Shown: positions 18,067 to 27,660, counted from the first letter of the stretch. The stretch is DNA of 64,000 nucleotides from Viridibacillus soli (GCF_016612995.1 NZ_JAEOAH010000001.1:248001-312000); one strand, 5' to 3'. Notes: generated by a model not told the origin, from the letters alone. Translations and numbers: made by a program.

Positions 18067-18361
18067 TTTTAGTTCTGTTAAATTTTAATGTTGATAGAGC
18101 TATTTCGTCATTCAAATATTCAAAGAAAGTCTCAATTATTGGATAAGATTATTCATACCATCTGAAATTCCAAAAAGTACTTCTTTATTACCATTTTCAA
18201 TTACCATTAATAAACTCGACTTCTAATTAGTACCTTTAGACACTAAACTCCAGCAAAACCGCTTACGAAAAGAATAACCTTAACCTAGTTTTCAAAAAAT
18301 TTCGGGCTAACATAAGCTATCTTTTTCTGAACATAATACATATTAAAAGGTGGCGTGAAAT

Positions 18362-18793
18362 ATGAAAAAAGGTATTATTATTTCCTCTTTTTTGACATTT
18401 TGTTTAATGACATCAATTCCAACTAATGCCGAAAAACATTATTATTTACCTGCTGAAAAATCCAAAGAAGAACTAATGATGGACTTATTTCTATCAGTAC
18501 TTTCGCCTAATATTGACATGGCTGTTGCTAATTATTATTCTGATTTACTTACTGAAAGGCCTGGGGTGTATCCTTATCAAATAAATATAATAAATATGGA
18601 AAGAATCGGGGAATATCGTTCCTTTGAATTTTTGATTACCCTTGAGGTTACTCCAGTAGTTGGTCCACATATCGAAGTTGGTAAAGACCAATTAACATTT
18701 AATATATCTCCAGGTAATGTAAAGCTAACGAAATTTAAGCATATAGAAACATATGAACTTCCTCCGAATTGGCAGCATATTAAAAAGAAATAA
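18362..18793 (+). CDS. Secreted DUF3888 family protein
   Basis: A 143-residue exported protein. The signal peptide is about residues 1-23 (MKKGIIISSFLTFCLMTSIPTNA). The mature part has ELMMDLFLSVLSPNIDMAVANYYSDLL, a Tyr-rich turn, FEFLITLEVTPVVGPHIEVGKDQLTFNI and a C-terminal LTKFKHIETYELPP. This is the DUF3888 layout (an LLxxLLxPxIxxAVxxYY helix, then a beta-rich half). No biochemical role is known. It is monocistronic with a good AAAGGTGG site and a short GC-rich terminator at 18830-18855. It lies beside the sspI remnant in a variable region. Confidence 0.78.
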   Translation: MKKGIIISSFLTFCLMTSIPTNAEKHYYLPAEKSKEELMMDLFLSVLSPNIDMAVANYYSDLLTERPGVYPYQINIINMERIGEYRSFEFLITLEVTPVVGPHIEVGKDQLTFNISPGNVKLTKFKHIETYELPPNWQHIKKK

Positions 18794-18829
18794 TAAACAA
18801 TTATTTAAGGTATTGAATCGTATTGATTT

Positions 18830-18855
18830 AGCCCCACGTTTTTGGGGCTTCTTTA
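18830..18855 (+). terminator. Short terminator after the DUF3888 gene
   Basis: AGCCCC, an eight-base loop, GGGGCT, then TTCTTT. Confidence 0.7.
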
Positions 18856-18955
18856 TTATTAGAAGTACCCGTTTAAAGTGATTTGCAACCCATCTTGACT
18901 TATTTTGTACTACATGATGTTCTACAATACCATAATTATGAATTACATTATTTAT

Positions 18956-19468
18956 TCATCTGACAAGACATTCTTTATAATTGTCATTAAACCAATTAAG
19001 TCTATTTTTATGTCCAGAAGGTACATCGTATGGCGGAATATTAATTTCAAATGTTATTATATTAGAATAGACATTTCCAATTTCTTGTATAATTCGGATA
19101 CGTGAAGAAGTTTTCCTAATCGGTCGACCTTCTTCTTTTTGGGGAATGATCACTTCTATACTTGCTCTAAGTTCCAACATATTTTTAACATGTTGCAGCT
19201 TAATTTCATGAAATGCCTCAATCACATCTGAATAGCAATGGTACTTAGTTGCTCTAACAGCCTCATCTATCAACATTGTTTCGTAAGGCGTAAATAAATT
19301 CTCGGTAATAGATAAGTATGTTGATGTTTTGATATTACTAAAAGCCGTTTCTCCTGCTTTGTATTTCCACCATGTCTTAGGCGTAAGTCCCGCTACACGA
19401 AAAAATACGCTTTCACTTTTAAATTGCCGATGAGCTTCATGTAAAACTAACTGTAATTTCTCATCCAT
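18956..19468 (-). CDS. Hypothetical protein (170 aa), possible HTH at N-terminus
   Basis: Not recognised. It starts with an ATG after AAGGAGT, a good ribosome-binding site. The N-terminal 55 residues (LHEAHRQFKSESVFFRVAGLTPKTWWKYKAGETAF) could form a helix-turn-helix of the kind seen in phage-type regulators: two helices around AGLTPKTW and a basic stretch. The middle is helical and charged (ATKYHCYSDVIEAFHEIKLQHVKNMLELRA). The C-terminus is beta-like (IITFEINIPPYDVPSGHKNRLNWF). It neighbours an IS3 remnant and an Mga-like regulator, so it may be horizontally acquired. No membrane segment or signal peptide. Confidence 0.6.
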   Translation of the reverse strand: MDEKLQLVLHEAHRQFKSESVFFRVAGLTPKTWWKYKAGETAFSNIKTSTYLSITENLFTPYETMLIDEAVRATKYHCYSDVIEAFHEIKLQHVKNMLELRASIEVIIPQKEEGRPIRKTSSRIRIIQEIGNVYSNIITFEINIPPYDVPSGHKNRLNWFNDNYKECLVR

Positions 19469-19674
19469 TTTAACTACTCCTTAATAATTAGTATCAGAAT
19501 TAACTAATCTATCAATAAGTACTAGACTAATCTTATTAATAGGAAGTTGCCGTAGTATTTTATGCTTACTTAGTAGATACAGATTTTTCTCAGATACTAT
19601 CTAACCCAGTATAGTGTATGTTCTTTTTAAAGATGGTTATGCAATTATTTATATGTATATTCTTACTCTTTCTC

Positions 19675-20010
19675 TAATTGTAAATTTCCTGCCCAAATCT
19701 GTGCACATTGGTAGTCTGTACCCTGGCCTGTTTCATTAAATGCACACCCTTAATGCTCACTTGAAAACCATCTATATAATAGTAGGTAATGACTTTTAGG
19801 CACTCCATAACAATCGTCACTCGCTTGATGAATTTCACAGATACTCTCTGAAAGCAGTTCATTTTCAGTCGGTATCTCGAGGGCTTTTTTGTACAACTGG
19901 TTTATACGTACTTTTGGTCAACTTTAATACACGACACATCACTTGAACTGGATAGCGTGCATTTTCCTTATTTATATGTTCGATGTTTTTTTTGAATTCG
20001 CGATTGCAAC
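19675..20010 (-). pseudogene. IS3-family transposase OrfB remnant (N-terminal part)
   Basis: In the minus strand two frames together spell the start of an IS3-type OrfB: EHINKENARYPVQVMCRVLKL, then LTKSTYK, and after a frame break ENELLSESICEIHQASDDCYGVPKSHYLLL. These correspond to the RYPVxxMCRVLxVSxSxYY and ILxIHxxSxxxYGxPRIHxxL blocks of the family. The catalytic DDE domain is absent. The 62-codon open frame here (19674-19862) is only a by-product of the frameshift. Confidence 0.75.
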
Positions 20011-20040
20011 TCTAAAAATTTAGAATTAATGGAATGATCA

Positions 20041-21522
20041 TTACTGATAGGGGTATATCATTTCATTTTCCACGCCTAGTTTCTCCAAAACGAAAGTTTT
20101 GATAAAGTGTTCTATCTCCTGTAGTTCTGATGGAGAAGGACAAGAAGAAAGTTGAATTAGAGGGATTTGAAACTCTCCAATTGAATTTATATCAGTATTT
20201 ATTATTAAGTCAAACTCATTATTTGTAATTAGATGCTCTAAACCCATATAATCTAGATTTGTGATTTCTAATTGCTTTTTAAAGTTGAAATTCAGCAATT
20301 CTTTAATATAATCTTGTTCACTATAAGATTGACATATTAATGCCACTTTTATTTTTGTGTGCATTAATTTCCTTAATATAGCCGCATTTAATAATAAGAA
20401 GATTTCTAACATCTCTAATCTTCCTATTGTTATTGAGGGACTTAGTTTCAATTTTGAAATAACATCCTCAATCATTTTGAATAGAGGGTTTGACTCAAAG
20501 TAGGGTAAAAAGTTTATTAATGAATTCCCCTTAATGGCAGCACCTAGTTGAGAATCAATAGAAATTCTTTTAGCGATCTGGTACAACTGGTATATCAATG
20601 TATCATCTTCAGAAAATTCAAACTTAAAATGAGAAGAAATGTCCTTTAAAAAATCAAATAATTGATCTTTTTCTTTCATCCATTTAGTTCGTATATAGTT
20701 AATCTCTACAGAACGATTAGGTGGTTTTTCCTCACTCATGATACATATAGCAAAATAAACAATTTCTTGAAGCTGATTATTTCTATTTGAACATTTAGCC
20801 AAATGCTTATATGTTAATAATTTGCCCATTTCAAAGTATTTGGTCTTATATATATCATTGGATATTATTTTATCAAAATTCATATTATAGCCTTGTTTGA
20901 TACGTATATTAGAAATTTGTAAAGTTAATGCCAACCTTTGATAGGCTCCAGTGTGTAAAAAAATAGAAAAGCTATTTGTGAGTTCTATTATTTTAGTTTT
21001 AAATTCTTCAATATTAAAACTTTTATTATTTCCGTTACTATGAGCATTTCCCATTATTTCTAGATATTCTATCATCAAACCTCTTATTTTGATTTCATCT
21101 CCGATTAGTTTATAAGGACTAGACGATAGAGTAACTCCAGTATTCTGAAGCATTTGTTTAATATCTTTTATATGCCTGTAAGCTGTTGATCTACTTAAAT
21201 GTATTATCGTTGTTATATCATTTATTGTTACGCCGTCATTATAAAACAATAATTTTAGCGTCTTATAATAAGTGTTTTGCTCATTAAAATGTGATAATAG
21301 TGTTTTAAGTGCCCCATTTTCAGGTTTTGTTAATTTAATGCCCTTACTATCACTCTTTTCAATCATCCAGCCCTCTGGTAATTTGGTTTCTAAAAACACA
21401 ATATCTCTAGAAAGTGTACTTCTTGAATACCCTGTTTTTTGCGACAAATCCATTAAACTAAACCATTTATCCTCACTATATAAATAGTAAATTAATTCTG
21501 AAAAACGATCATATAATTTAAT
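20041..21522 (-). CDS. Mga/AtxA-like PRD-type transcriptional regulator
   Basis: A large (about 493-residue) regulator. Two N-terminal DNA-binding segments are visible: SLMDLSQKTGYSRSTLSRDIVFLE with LPEGWMIEKSDSKGIKLTKP, and then VTINDITTIIHLSRSTAYRHIKDIKQML (HTH_Mga type). Two helical PRD-like modules follow (about 190-390), and the end resembles an EIIB-like fold (KIKVALICQSYSEQDYIKELL to DLIINTD). The first ATG, at 21453, would delete the first helix and has no ribosome-binding site. The frame instead runs back to an ATT at 21522 preceded by GAGGTG at seven bases, giving MKLYDRFSELIYYLYSEDKWFSL. No partner PTS or virulence gene is adjacent; the target is unknown. Confidence 0.7.
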   Translation of the reverse strand: MKLYDRFSELIYYLYSEDKWFSLMDLSQKTGYSRSTLSRDIVFLETKLPEGWMIEKSDSKGIKLTKPENGALKTLLSHFNEQNTYYKTLKLLFYNDGVTINDITTIIHLSRSTAYRHIKDIKQMLQNTGVTLSSSPYKLIGDEIKIRGLMIEYLEIMGNAHSNGNNKSFNIEEFKTKIIELTNSFSIFLHTGAYQRLALTLQISNIRIKQGYNMNFDKIISNDIYKTKYFEMGKLLTYKHLAKCSNRNNQLQEIVYFAICIMSEEKPPNRSVEINYIRTKWMKEKDQLFDFLKDISSHFKFEFSEDDTLIYQLYQIAKRISIDSQLGAAIKGNSLINFLPYFESNPLFKMIEDVISKLKLSPSITIGRLEMLEIFLLLNAAILRKLMHTKIKVALICQSYSEQDYIKELLNFNFKKQLEITNLDYMGLEHLITNNEFDLIINTDINSIGEFQIPLIQLSSCPSPSELQEIEHFIKTFVLEKLGVENEMIYPYQ

Positions 21523-21540
21523 CCTTTCTCACCTCTAAGT

Positions 21541-22475
21541 TAAAAACATTATTTTTATTAAATTTCCCCACGTCTTGACTTATGTTAAAAATATGCCCTA
21601 ACTTCAATAACTTCCGTTGATTCTTCAAAAATTTAGAGTGCAATTTTAAAGGCAGAACTATCCAAAAATATCCTCATATCCCAAGATTATTGGTATATAA
21701 AAATATTTTTTTATTTTCTAATACCAAAAAAGAAAATTTGCGTGCCATAAATGAAATATTTAATCCATTTGTTGCAATATTTTTAACATGTGAGTATATC
21801 GTCATTTTTGAATAGATTTTATCAATTAGAATAATAGTACTATAACTTTGGTTCATTGTTTCGATTTATTTTCTATCTAAGATTTTATTTGTACGATCCA
21901 CGAATACCATTTATCATACTTTTCAATTAATTAGTCTGTCTATTTCAAAGAAAAGGTCACTATTATGTAACGACTTACATTTATGTAGAAGGTGAAATTA
22001 AGGTAAATGGTCGTTTCTTATGAATTACTCCTTTCCACAAATAATTGTTCGCCTTTTGCTACCCAGTAGTTTTCTATTGCTTTTTCCCTGTATAATCTCC
22101 TCTTTTTTTAGATTATAGTTTTTTAAAAGTATATAAATTTCATTATTGAATAGCTGAATCCCTAAATAAAAATTATTATTTCCAAATAATGTCTGAAATT
22201 TTGCTCGATCTTTTTTTATCTGCATTTGTTTATGTACCTAATTCATTAATTCATGAACTTGGCGAAAAACTAATGTTGATCATCCACTCATTATAGACAT
22301 AAAAAGAAGGCATCCAATAATTACTTCTGGAAGCCTTCTTTTCCGAATTTAAAATCTTTAGAAATTATATCGCTTAGTGGTAGTTGTTACAAGAAAACTA
22401 TCAACTGTTTTATAGATATGCGAAGTATTTATTACAAATCCTTACTGTCTAATGAATACCATTGTCTCTATACAT
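21541..22475. other. Gene-poor AT-rich stretch with an orphan terminator
   Basis: About 930 bases without a supportable gene. Short frames exist (for example 21674-21856 and 22025-22225, minus) but lack ribosome-binding sites and recognisable sequence. The only clear signal is the hairpin at 22301-22343. Confidence 0.6.
22301..22343. terminator. Orphan bidirectional terminator
   Basis: Arms AAGAAGGC-ATCCA and TGGAA-GCCTTCTT with A/T runs on both sides. No intact gene ends beside it on the plus strand; on the minus side the methyltransferase gene stops 130 bases away. Confidence 0.65.
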
Positions 22476-23246
22476 TTAATCTCTAAGACAACAATGCACG
22501 ACCATTGAAGTACTGTCTCTATCAAATTTCGTTTTATTCCACGAACCAAATATCTCGACTAATTCGAAATCATGTGAATTTAGCAGTCTTTCTAATTCTA
22601 ATGGAAATGTATAGCGTAACGAAATGGAATCTTTTTTTGAATCGATTAACTTTTCATTTTTAATAATTTCACTTGTAGTAGTACAATGTAAAACTTGTGT
22701 GTGATGGTCGTATTCTTCATGATGTTTTTCTATAACGAGCTGATTATATTTATTTATAAATTTCTCTTCCGTTTCATCGACAACAGCCAGTTCATGCAAA
22801 ATAGGATTACGTGTATCAAATATAAAAGTTCCTTTTGGTTGTAAGTGTTCCTTTACAGATGTAAACAAATCATCTTGACTTTCATTTGTCAAAAAGTGTT
22901 GAAAAGAATTACCTGTCATAAATATAAACGGTGATTTGATGGGTAAACTTAACTTTGTACAATCCTGTTGTAAAAATTGAATATATAAATTTTCTGTTTC
23001 AGCCTTCTTTTTAGCATGATTTAACATGCCATTATGAATATCTACACCATACATTTCAAATCCTAGTTTTGCCATCGGAATTGTCAAACGTCCTGTACCA
23101 CATGCTAGATCGATAATTGGTTCATTCATATGTGCAGCATACTCTAAAATTAATTTCAAATCTTGCTGATAATGACTATACTGTTCATCATATTTTTTTG
23201 GATCAGTGTATTTTTCTAAATTACCTTCAAAAATATTTAAAGACAT
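22476..23246 (-). CDS. Class I SAM-dependent methyltransferase
   Basis: A 256-residue methyltransferase. Motif I PIIDLACGTGRLTIPMAKLG, the acidic turn GVDIHNGML, motif II-like QQDCTKLSLP and IFMTGNSFQHFL, and FIFDTRNPILHEL give a complete Rossmann SAM-binding fold; the C-terminal third is the beta-rich substrate cap. It resembles the Bacillus small-molecule methyltransferases of the Methyltransf_25 type; the substrate cannot be named. The chosen ATG at 23246 (MSLNIFEGNLEKYTDPKKYDEQY) has AGAGGAG upstream, while the longer frame to 23312 has no site. Monocistronic. Confidence 0.85.
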   Translation of the reverse strand: MSLNIFEGNLEKYTDPKKYDEQYSHYQQDLKLILEYAAHMNEPIIDLACGTGRLTIPMAKLGFEMYGVDIHNGMLNHAKKKAETENLYIQFLQQDCTKLSLPIKSPFIFMTGNSFQHFLTNESQDDLFTSVKEHLQPKGTFIFDTRNPILHELAVVDETEEKFINKYNQLVIEKHHEEYDHHTQVLHCTTTSEIIKNEKLIDSKKDSISLRYTFPLELERLLNSHDFELVEIFGSWNKTKFDRDSTSMVVHCCLRD

Positions 23247-23327
23247 ATAAACTTCTCCTCTTTTCAAAAAATCTTTAGTTGAATAGAAATAGTCTCCCAA
23301 CTCATTTCGCACTAGTATTTTCCAGAC

Positions 23328-23370
23328 AAAAACAGCTTGTTAAATTTTTAGAATCTAACAAGCTGTTTTA
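23328..23370 (-). terminator. Terminator of the NlpC/P60 gene
   Basis: Arms AACAGCTTGTTA and TAACAAGCTGTT around a 15-base loop, with A/T runs on both sides. Confidence 0.8.
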
Positions 23371-23404
23371 TAAACTTTACTATTAACGATTACCTTTTTG
23401 TAAA

Positions 23405-24541
23405 TTATTGTACGCGCGCTGCACTTGAGAACATAGATGGATTGTAAGATGCAATTTTAACGACATCACCTGTTTGTGGTGCATGTAACCATTGACCATT
23501 CCCGATATACATACCAACGTGGTAAGCTGGGCTACCGAAAAACACTAAGTCGCCTGCTTGTACATCATTTGGTGAAACACGAGTACCTGTGTTTTGTTGT
23601 TGACTAGACGTTCTTGGAAGGCTAATGCCTACAGAACTGTACACATATTGCATCAAACCTGAGCAGTCAAATCCTGATGGTGAAGTCCCCCCCCATACAT
23701 ATGGCACGCCAAGGAAGTTTTTCGCATAACTAATGACACCTGATGCATCGCCGCCTGTTGGTTTTTGGTTCGTTAAGTTTAGAACATCTTTTTGGTTTGA
23801 TGTTTTTGTAATATTAGGTGCTACCGCAGCTAATTGCACTGGCTTTGTAGCCTCACTTGCTGCTGCCTTTTCGGCTTCTATAACAGCTTTTTCGGCACGT
23901 TTTTGAGCGGCTTTTGCTGCTCTCTTAGCTGCTTTTTCTTCTTTAATTGTTTTTTTCGTAGCTTCTAATTTTTTCTCAATCTTCTTTTTATCTTTTTTAA
24001 TTTGTTTCATTTCTTTAGCTAAATCTTTTTTATCCTCTATCAGCTCTTCATTTACTTTTGTTAATGATGTCTTTGACTCGATTAACTTGTCTTCTTTTTC
24101 ATTTAGTTCTGTCATTAATGACTCATCACTATTTAAAATTTGAGAAACAGCTGTCGTACGATCGATGAAGTCGGATATCCCATCAGATGAAAGGACGATA
24201 TCTGCATATAACATAATTGTGCTTTTGTTTTCGCCTTGAATAGCTCTTAAACGTTCCTCATATAATGCTTTACGCAAATCATGTTCTGTTTGCGTTTGTT
24301 TAATTTCTTTTTTCGTTTGGTCAATTTTTTCGTTTGATCTTTTAATTTTTTTAGTTAGTTGGTCCACATTATCCATTGCTTCGATAATATTGTTATCAAG
24401 TTTTTGGATTTTTTGTTCAAGCTTTGCGGCTTTATGTTCAGCTTTTGTTTGAGTTGAAGGACTAGCGAAGGAAGGGCTAGTTTGTAATAATGCAACCGAT
24501 AATATCGTTAGTGCCAATACGTTTCTAAATATCTTCTTCAT
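23405..24541 (-). CDS. Secreted NlpC/P60 peptidoglycan endopeptidase with coiled-coil domain
   Basis: A 378-residue cell-wall hydrolase. The signal peptide is residues 1-26 (ending SFA). A long coiled coil of PcsB/CwlO type spans about 33-225, rich in Lys and Glu. A Lys-Ala-rich linker follows, then an NlpC/P60 domain at about 262-378. The catalytic triad is visible: C293 in GFDCSGLMQY, H341 in YHVGMYIG and H353 in WLHAPQ. The layout is that of CwlO-type D,L-endopeptidases, which are activated by FtsEX in Bacillus, but this is inference from architecture. Monocistronic with its own terminator. The start ATG at 24541 begins a normal signal sequence. Confidence 0.9.
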   Translation of the reverse strand: MKKIFRNVLALTILSVALLQTSPSFASPSTQTKAEHKAAKLEQKIQKLDNNIIEAMDNVDQLTKKIKRSNEKIDQTKKEIKQTQTEHDLRKALYEERLRAIQGENKSTIMLYADIVLSSDGISDFIDRTTAVSQILNSDESLMTELNEKEDKLIESKTSLTKVNEELIEDKKDLAKEMKQIKKDKKKIEKKLEATKKTIKEEKAAKRAAKAAQKRAEKAVIEAEKAAASEATKPVQLAAVAPNITKTSNQKDVLNLTNQKPTGGDASGVISYAKNFLGVPYVWGGTSPSGFDCSGLMQYVYSSVGISLPRTSSQQQNTGTRVSPNDVQAGDLVFFGSPAYHVGMYIGNGQWLHAPQTGDVVKIASYNPSMFSSAARVQ

Positions 24542-25066
24542 TAAATATCATCTACTTTTCTATGTAATATATGGATATAATGCTATGTTTTTCCCAGTTG
24601 GCTAAACTTTAGTTTATCCTTTTGTAATTCAAAAAACAATATCTCTTAGTATACTGTAATATAAATGTAATGTATTAAACGAGGTATTTGTCTATTTTAA
24701 TAGCAGGCGCGTCGATTAACCAATTTTAACCATTACTATTAAAGTGGTAGATTGATTTCCTCTACGGGATGCTCCCTTTCCTAGGGCAAGCACCCTCCGC
24801 TACAATCAACTAAAACATGTAGTAACATACGTTAATATTGAACATAAAAAAACATTTTAACGGCAAATAACAACCTAATATTCAACTTATCAACACACCT
24901 TTTTAATAGATTAGTTTCTAATATATATTCCCTTGAAATGTTATTATCCAATTTTTTTCTTGCTTAATATTTTGGCCATATTATAATAAATTCTATTACA
25001 GTTAGAATAGTCAGAGAATAATAAAAATTAAGGATTCTTATAAAACATTAAGTGAGGCGAATTGAA
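24542..25066. other. Intergenic region between divergent NlpC/P60 and GlcD-like genes
   Basis: About 520 bases. The only structure I can support is the REP-like dyad at 24749-24812. The rest is AT-rich and should contain the two divergent promoters. Confidence 0.6.
24749..24812. repeat. REP-like GC-rich imperfect palindrome
   Basis: Outer arms ATTGATTTCC and the ACAATCAAC side enclose a GC-rich inner dyad (GGGATGCTCCC against GGGCAAGCACCCT). It resembles the short dispersed palindromes (GTTGATT-GxAGCGGA type) scattered between Bacillaceae genes. The dispersed nature is inferred from general knowledge; only one copy is in this window. Confidence 0.5.
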
Positions 25067-26452
25067 ATGACCGTAGCAGTCAATACCATTGTAGAATCAT
25101 TAAAACAATTCCTTGACGGAGATCAAATATCTACCAATGAGACCATTAGAGAACTTCACGGACAAGATGAATCATATCATGAGGCTTGTCTTCCAGATAT
25201 CGTTGTATTTCCTAAAACGAAAGAACAAGTATGCAATATTATGAAGCTTGCCAATACGCTGGTTGTGCCAGTTGTACCTTTCGGCCGCGGTTCTAGCTTA
25301 GAGGGACATGTTATCCCTTATAAAAATGGTATTACAATCGACTTTTCTTTAATGGATAAAATTTTAGAAATTCGTGAAGAAGATTTGCTTGTAAAAGTAC
25401 AACCCGGCGTTACAAGAATGCAATTAAATAAAGAACTAAAAAAATACGGCTTGTTTTTCTCCGTTGATCCAGGTGCAGATGCCTCCTTAGGTGGTATGGC
25501 TGCGACGAATGCCAGTGGAACTACCGCTGTACGATACGGCGTAATGCGTGATCAAGTACGTGACTTAGAGGTTGTTTTAGCCGATGGTAGGATCATTAAT
25601 ACCGGTAATTTAGCTGCGAAATCTTCATCAGGTTACCATCTAAACGGCTTGTTTGTCGGCTCTGAAGGTACGCTTGGCTGCTTTACAGAACTAACATTAA
25701 AAGTTTATGGTATCCCTGAATTTGAAATTGCTGCCCGCGCTGTTTTCCCAACTGTTGAAAATGCGATTGCTGCCGTTACTTCTATATTACAAGTCGGCAT
25801 TCCAATTGCCCGTGTTGAATTAGTTGATGAAGAATCGATTCGCCAAGTAAATCATTATAGTGATATGGATTATGCTGAAAAACCAACCCTATTTATCGAG
25901 TTCCATGGTAATGAAGCGGGCTTGATACAAGATGTTGCCTTTACTCGTGAGATTATGGAGGATAATGGCTGCGTGGAAGTACAGTTCGAAACGGATAATG
26001 CCGCTCGTCACAAGCTTTGGGAAGCTCGACACAACCTAGCATATGCTTACACACATGGTCACCCTGGGAAAAAACAAATGGTAACAGACGTCTGCGTAGC
26101 CATTTCCGATTTAGCAGATGCTGTTCGTTTTGCACGAGAACAGCTCAATTCGGCGAATCTACCAGGTGGTATATTAGGGCATGTTGGTGACGGTAACTTC
26201 CACGCACTTGTCATGATTGATATGAAAAATGTCGAAGAAGTAAAAAGAGCAGATGACTTCAATGAATCAATCGTACAATTTGCATTAGATCGTAACGGTA
26301 CTTGTACTGGCGAACATGGTGTTGGTGTCGGCAAACAAAAATACCAAGCAAAAGAACACGGTGAAGCTTTTCATGTCATGGAAACGATTAAAATCGCACT
26401 AGATCCAAAGAATATCTTGAATCCGGGTAAGATTGTTCGTATGGGAGAATAA
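25067..26452 (+). CDS. FAD-linked oxidase of the GlcD/D-lactate dehydrogenase family
   Basis: A 461-residue flavoprotein of the FAD_binding_4/FAD-oxidase_C type, expected to oxidise a 2-hydroxy acid such as D-lactate or glycolate. The FAD site has VVPFGRGSSLEGHVIP and DPGADASLGGMAATNASGTTAVRYG; the C-terminal domain has GHVGDGNFHAL and the closing GTCTGEHGVGVGKQKY and LDPKNILNPGKIV. The GTG at 25052 is inside the SD-like AGTGAGG, so I chose the ATG at 25067. No glcE/glcF or Fe-S subunit is adjacent, which favours the single-subunit D-lactate dehydrogenase type. A sodium-symporter-family gene follows 230 bases later and could share the physiology. Confidence 0.88.
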   Translation: MTVAVNTIVESLKQFLDGDQISTNETIRELHGQDESYHEACLPDIVVFPKTKEQVCNIMKLANTLVVPVVPFGRGSSLEGHVIPYKNGITIDFSLMDKILEIREEDLLVKVQPGVTRMQLNKELKKYGLFFSVDPGADASLGGMAATNASGTTAVRYGVMRDQVRDLEVVLADGRIINTGNLAAKSSSGYHLNGLFVGSEGTLGCFTELTLKVYGIPEFEIAARAVFPTVENAIAAVTSILQVGIPIARVELVDEESIRQVNHYSDMDYAEKPTLFIEFHGNEAGLIQDVAFTREIMEDNGCVEVQFETDNAARHKLWEARHNLAYAYTHGHPGKKQMVTDVCVAISDLADAVRFAREQLNSANLPGGILGHVGDGNFHALVMIDMKNVEEVKRADDFNESIVQFALDRNGTCTGEHGVGVGKQKYQAKEHGEAFHVMETIKIALDPKNILNPGKIVRMGE

Positions 26453-26467
26453 GTAGTAGTAATGCCC

Positions 26468-26515
26468 ATCCCCGTTTCTTCTAATTATGAAGAACGGGAT
26501 TTTCTATTTTTTCAA
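26468..26515 (+). terminator. Terminator of the GlcD-like gene
   Basis: CCCGTTTCTT pairs with AAGAACGGG around a short loop with one bulge and is followed by a T-rich stretch. Confidence 0.65.
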
Positions 26516-26685
26516 TAATTCTCTTGTAAAATATATAATAAGCATTATAATAAAATAAATTATCAGAATAATATTAATTTTTAATTAATTTAAAACTGTT
26601 TTAAGATACATATTTCTTTCATAATGCTTAGACTCTACCCTATTTTAATTATTACAAGAAAGATTCAGAAAGGATGTATATTCAT

Positions 26686-27660
26686 ATGAAAACGCTCGAA
26701 ACTATCAGCTCTTTTGTTGGCAAATATTTTGCTGTGTGGGTAATGCTTATTGCAGTATCCGCCTATTTATTCCCAACGCCCTTTTTAGGTCTTGGCAGTT
26801 ATATCACACTATTACTTGGTATTGTTATGTTTGGTATGGGACTTACACTAAAGGCAAGTGACTTCAAATTAGTTCTTACAAGACCCTTGTCTGTCCTTAT
26901 AGGGATCATAGCACAATTTACGATTATGCCTCTTACAGCTTTGGCCATCGCTTACATTTTACAATTACCTGCTGAATTAGCTGCTGGTCTTGTATTATTA
27001 GGATCAGTTCCTGGAGGCACTTCTTCTAATGTAATGGTATATTTGGCAAAAGGGAACGTTCCATTATCAATTACAATGACTTCTGTTTCTACATTACTCG
27101 CACCCATTTTGACACCGTTATTATTATTACTGTTAGCTGGTCAATGGATGCCTGTAGATGCAAAATCGATGTTTATGTCAATTATCCAAGTCATTATTGT
27201 ACCAATTGCTTTAGGTATACTTATTCGTAAATTTCTGCCGACTGTTGTTGATAAAAGCATTTCAATTGTGCCATTAATCTCAGTTGTAGCTATCATCATT
27301 ATTGTGGCAGCAGTTGTTTCTGGTAACCAAGGAAAAATTGCTTCTGCTGGTTTACTTGTATTCTTAGCTGTATTTTTACACAACGGGGCTGGATTACTAC
27401 TAGGTTACTACGCAGGAAAATTATGCGGTCTTTCTTTACAAGATCAACGTGCCATCTCTATAGAAGTAGGAATGCAAAACTCAGGTTTAGGTGTAGCACT
27501 TGCTGCTGCTCACTTTGGTCCATTAGCTGCCCTACCAAGTACGTTTGGTGCTGTGTGGCATAATATTTCGGGACCAATCCTTGCGACATATTGGTCAAGA
27601 CGTCCAGTCAACGAGGTGACTGTTGAAAAGGTCACTTCCAAAGTGGCACAAAAGGCGTAA
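26686..27660 (+). CDS. Bile acid:sodium symporter (BASS/SBF) family transporter
   Basis: A 324-residue protein with nine to ten membrane helices and the SBF-family marks: GIVMFGMGLTLKASDF after helix 2, GLVLLGSVPGGTSSNVMVYLAKGN in the first crossover and ISIEVGMQNSGLGVALAAAHFGPLAALPSTFGAVWHN in the second, where the sodium sites lie. Bacterial members often carry organic anions (for example 2-oxo acids or pantoate) rather than bile acids. The ATG at 26686 is better spaced from AGAAAGGA than the one four codons upstream. It follows a 2-hydroxyacid oxidase gene, so an organic-acid substrate is plausible, but that is inference. Confidence 0.88.
   Translation: MKTLETISSFVGKYFAVWVMLIAVSAYLFPTPFLGLGSYITLLLGIVMFGMGLTLKASDFKLVLTRPLSVLIGIIAQFTIMPLTALAIAYILQLPAELAAGLVLLGSVPGGTSSNVMVYLAKGNVPLSITMTSVSTLLAPILTPLLLLLLAGQWMPVDAKSMFMSIIQVIIVPIALGILIRKFLPTVVDKSISIVPLISVVAIIIIVAAVVSGNQGKIASAGLLVFLAVFLHNGAGLLLGYYAGKLCGLSLQDQRAISIEVGMQNSGLGVALAAAHFGPLAALPSTFGAVWHNISGPILATYWSRRPVNEVTVEKVTSKVAQKA

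Noticed and set aside
19674-19862. 62-codon minus-strand frame
   Set aside because: The protein-like content (IHQASDDCYGVPKSH) is in another frame and belongs to the IS3 OrfB remnant.
22025-22225. 66-codon minus-strand frame in the gene-poor stretch
   Set aside because: Very lysine/asparagine-rich composition expected from AT-rich DNA, no ribosome-binding site.
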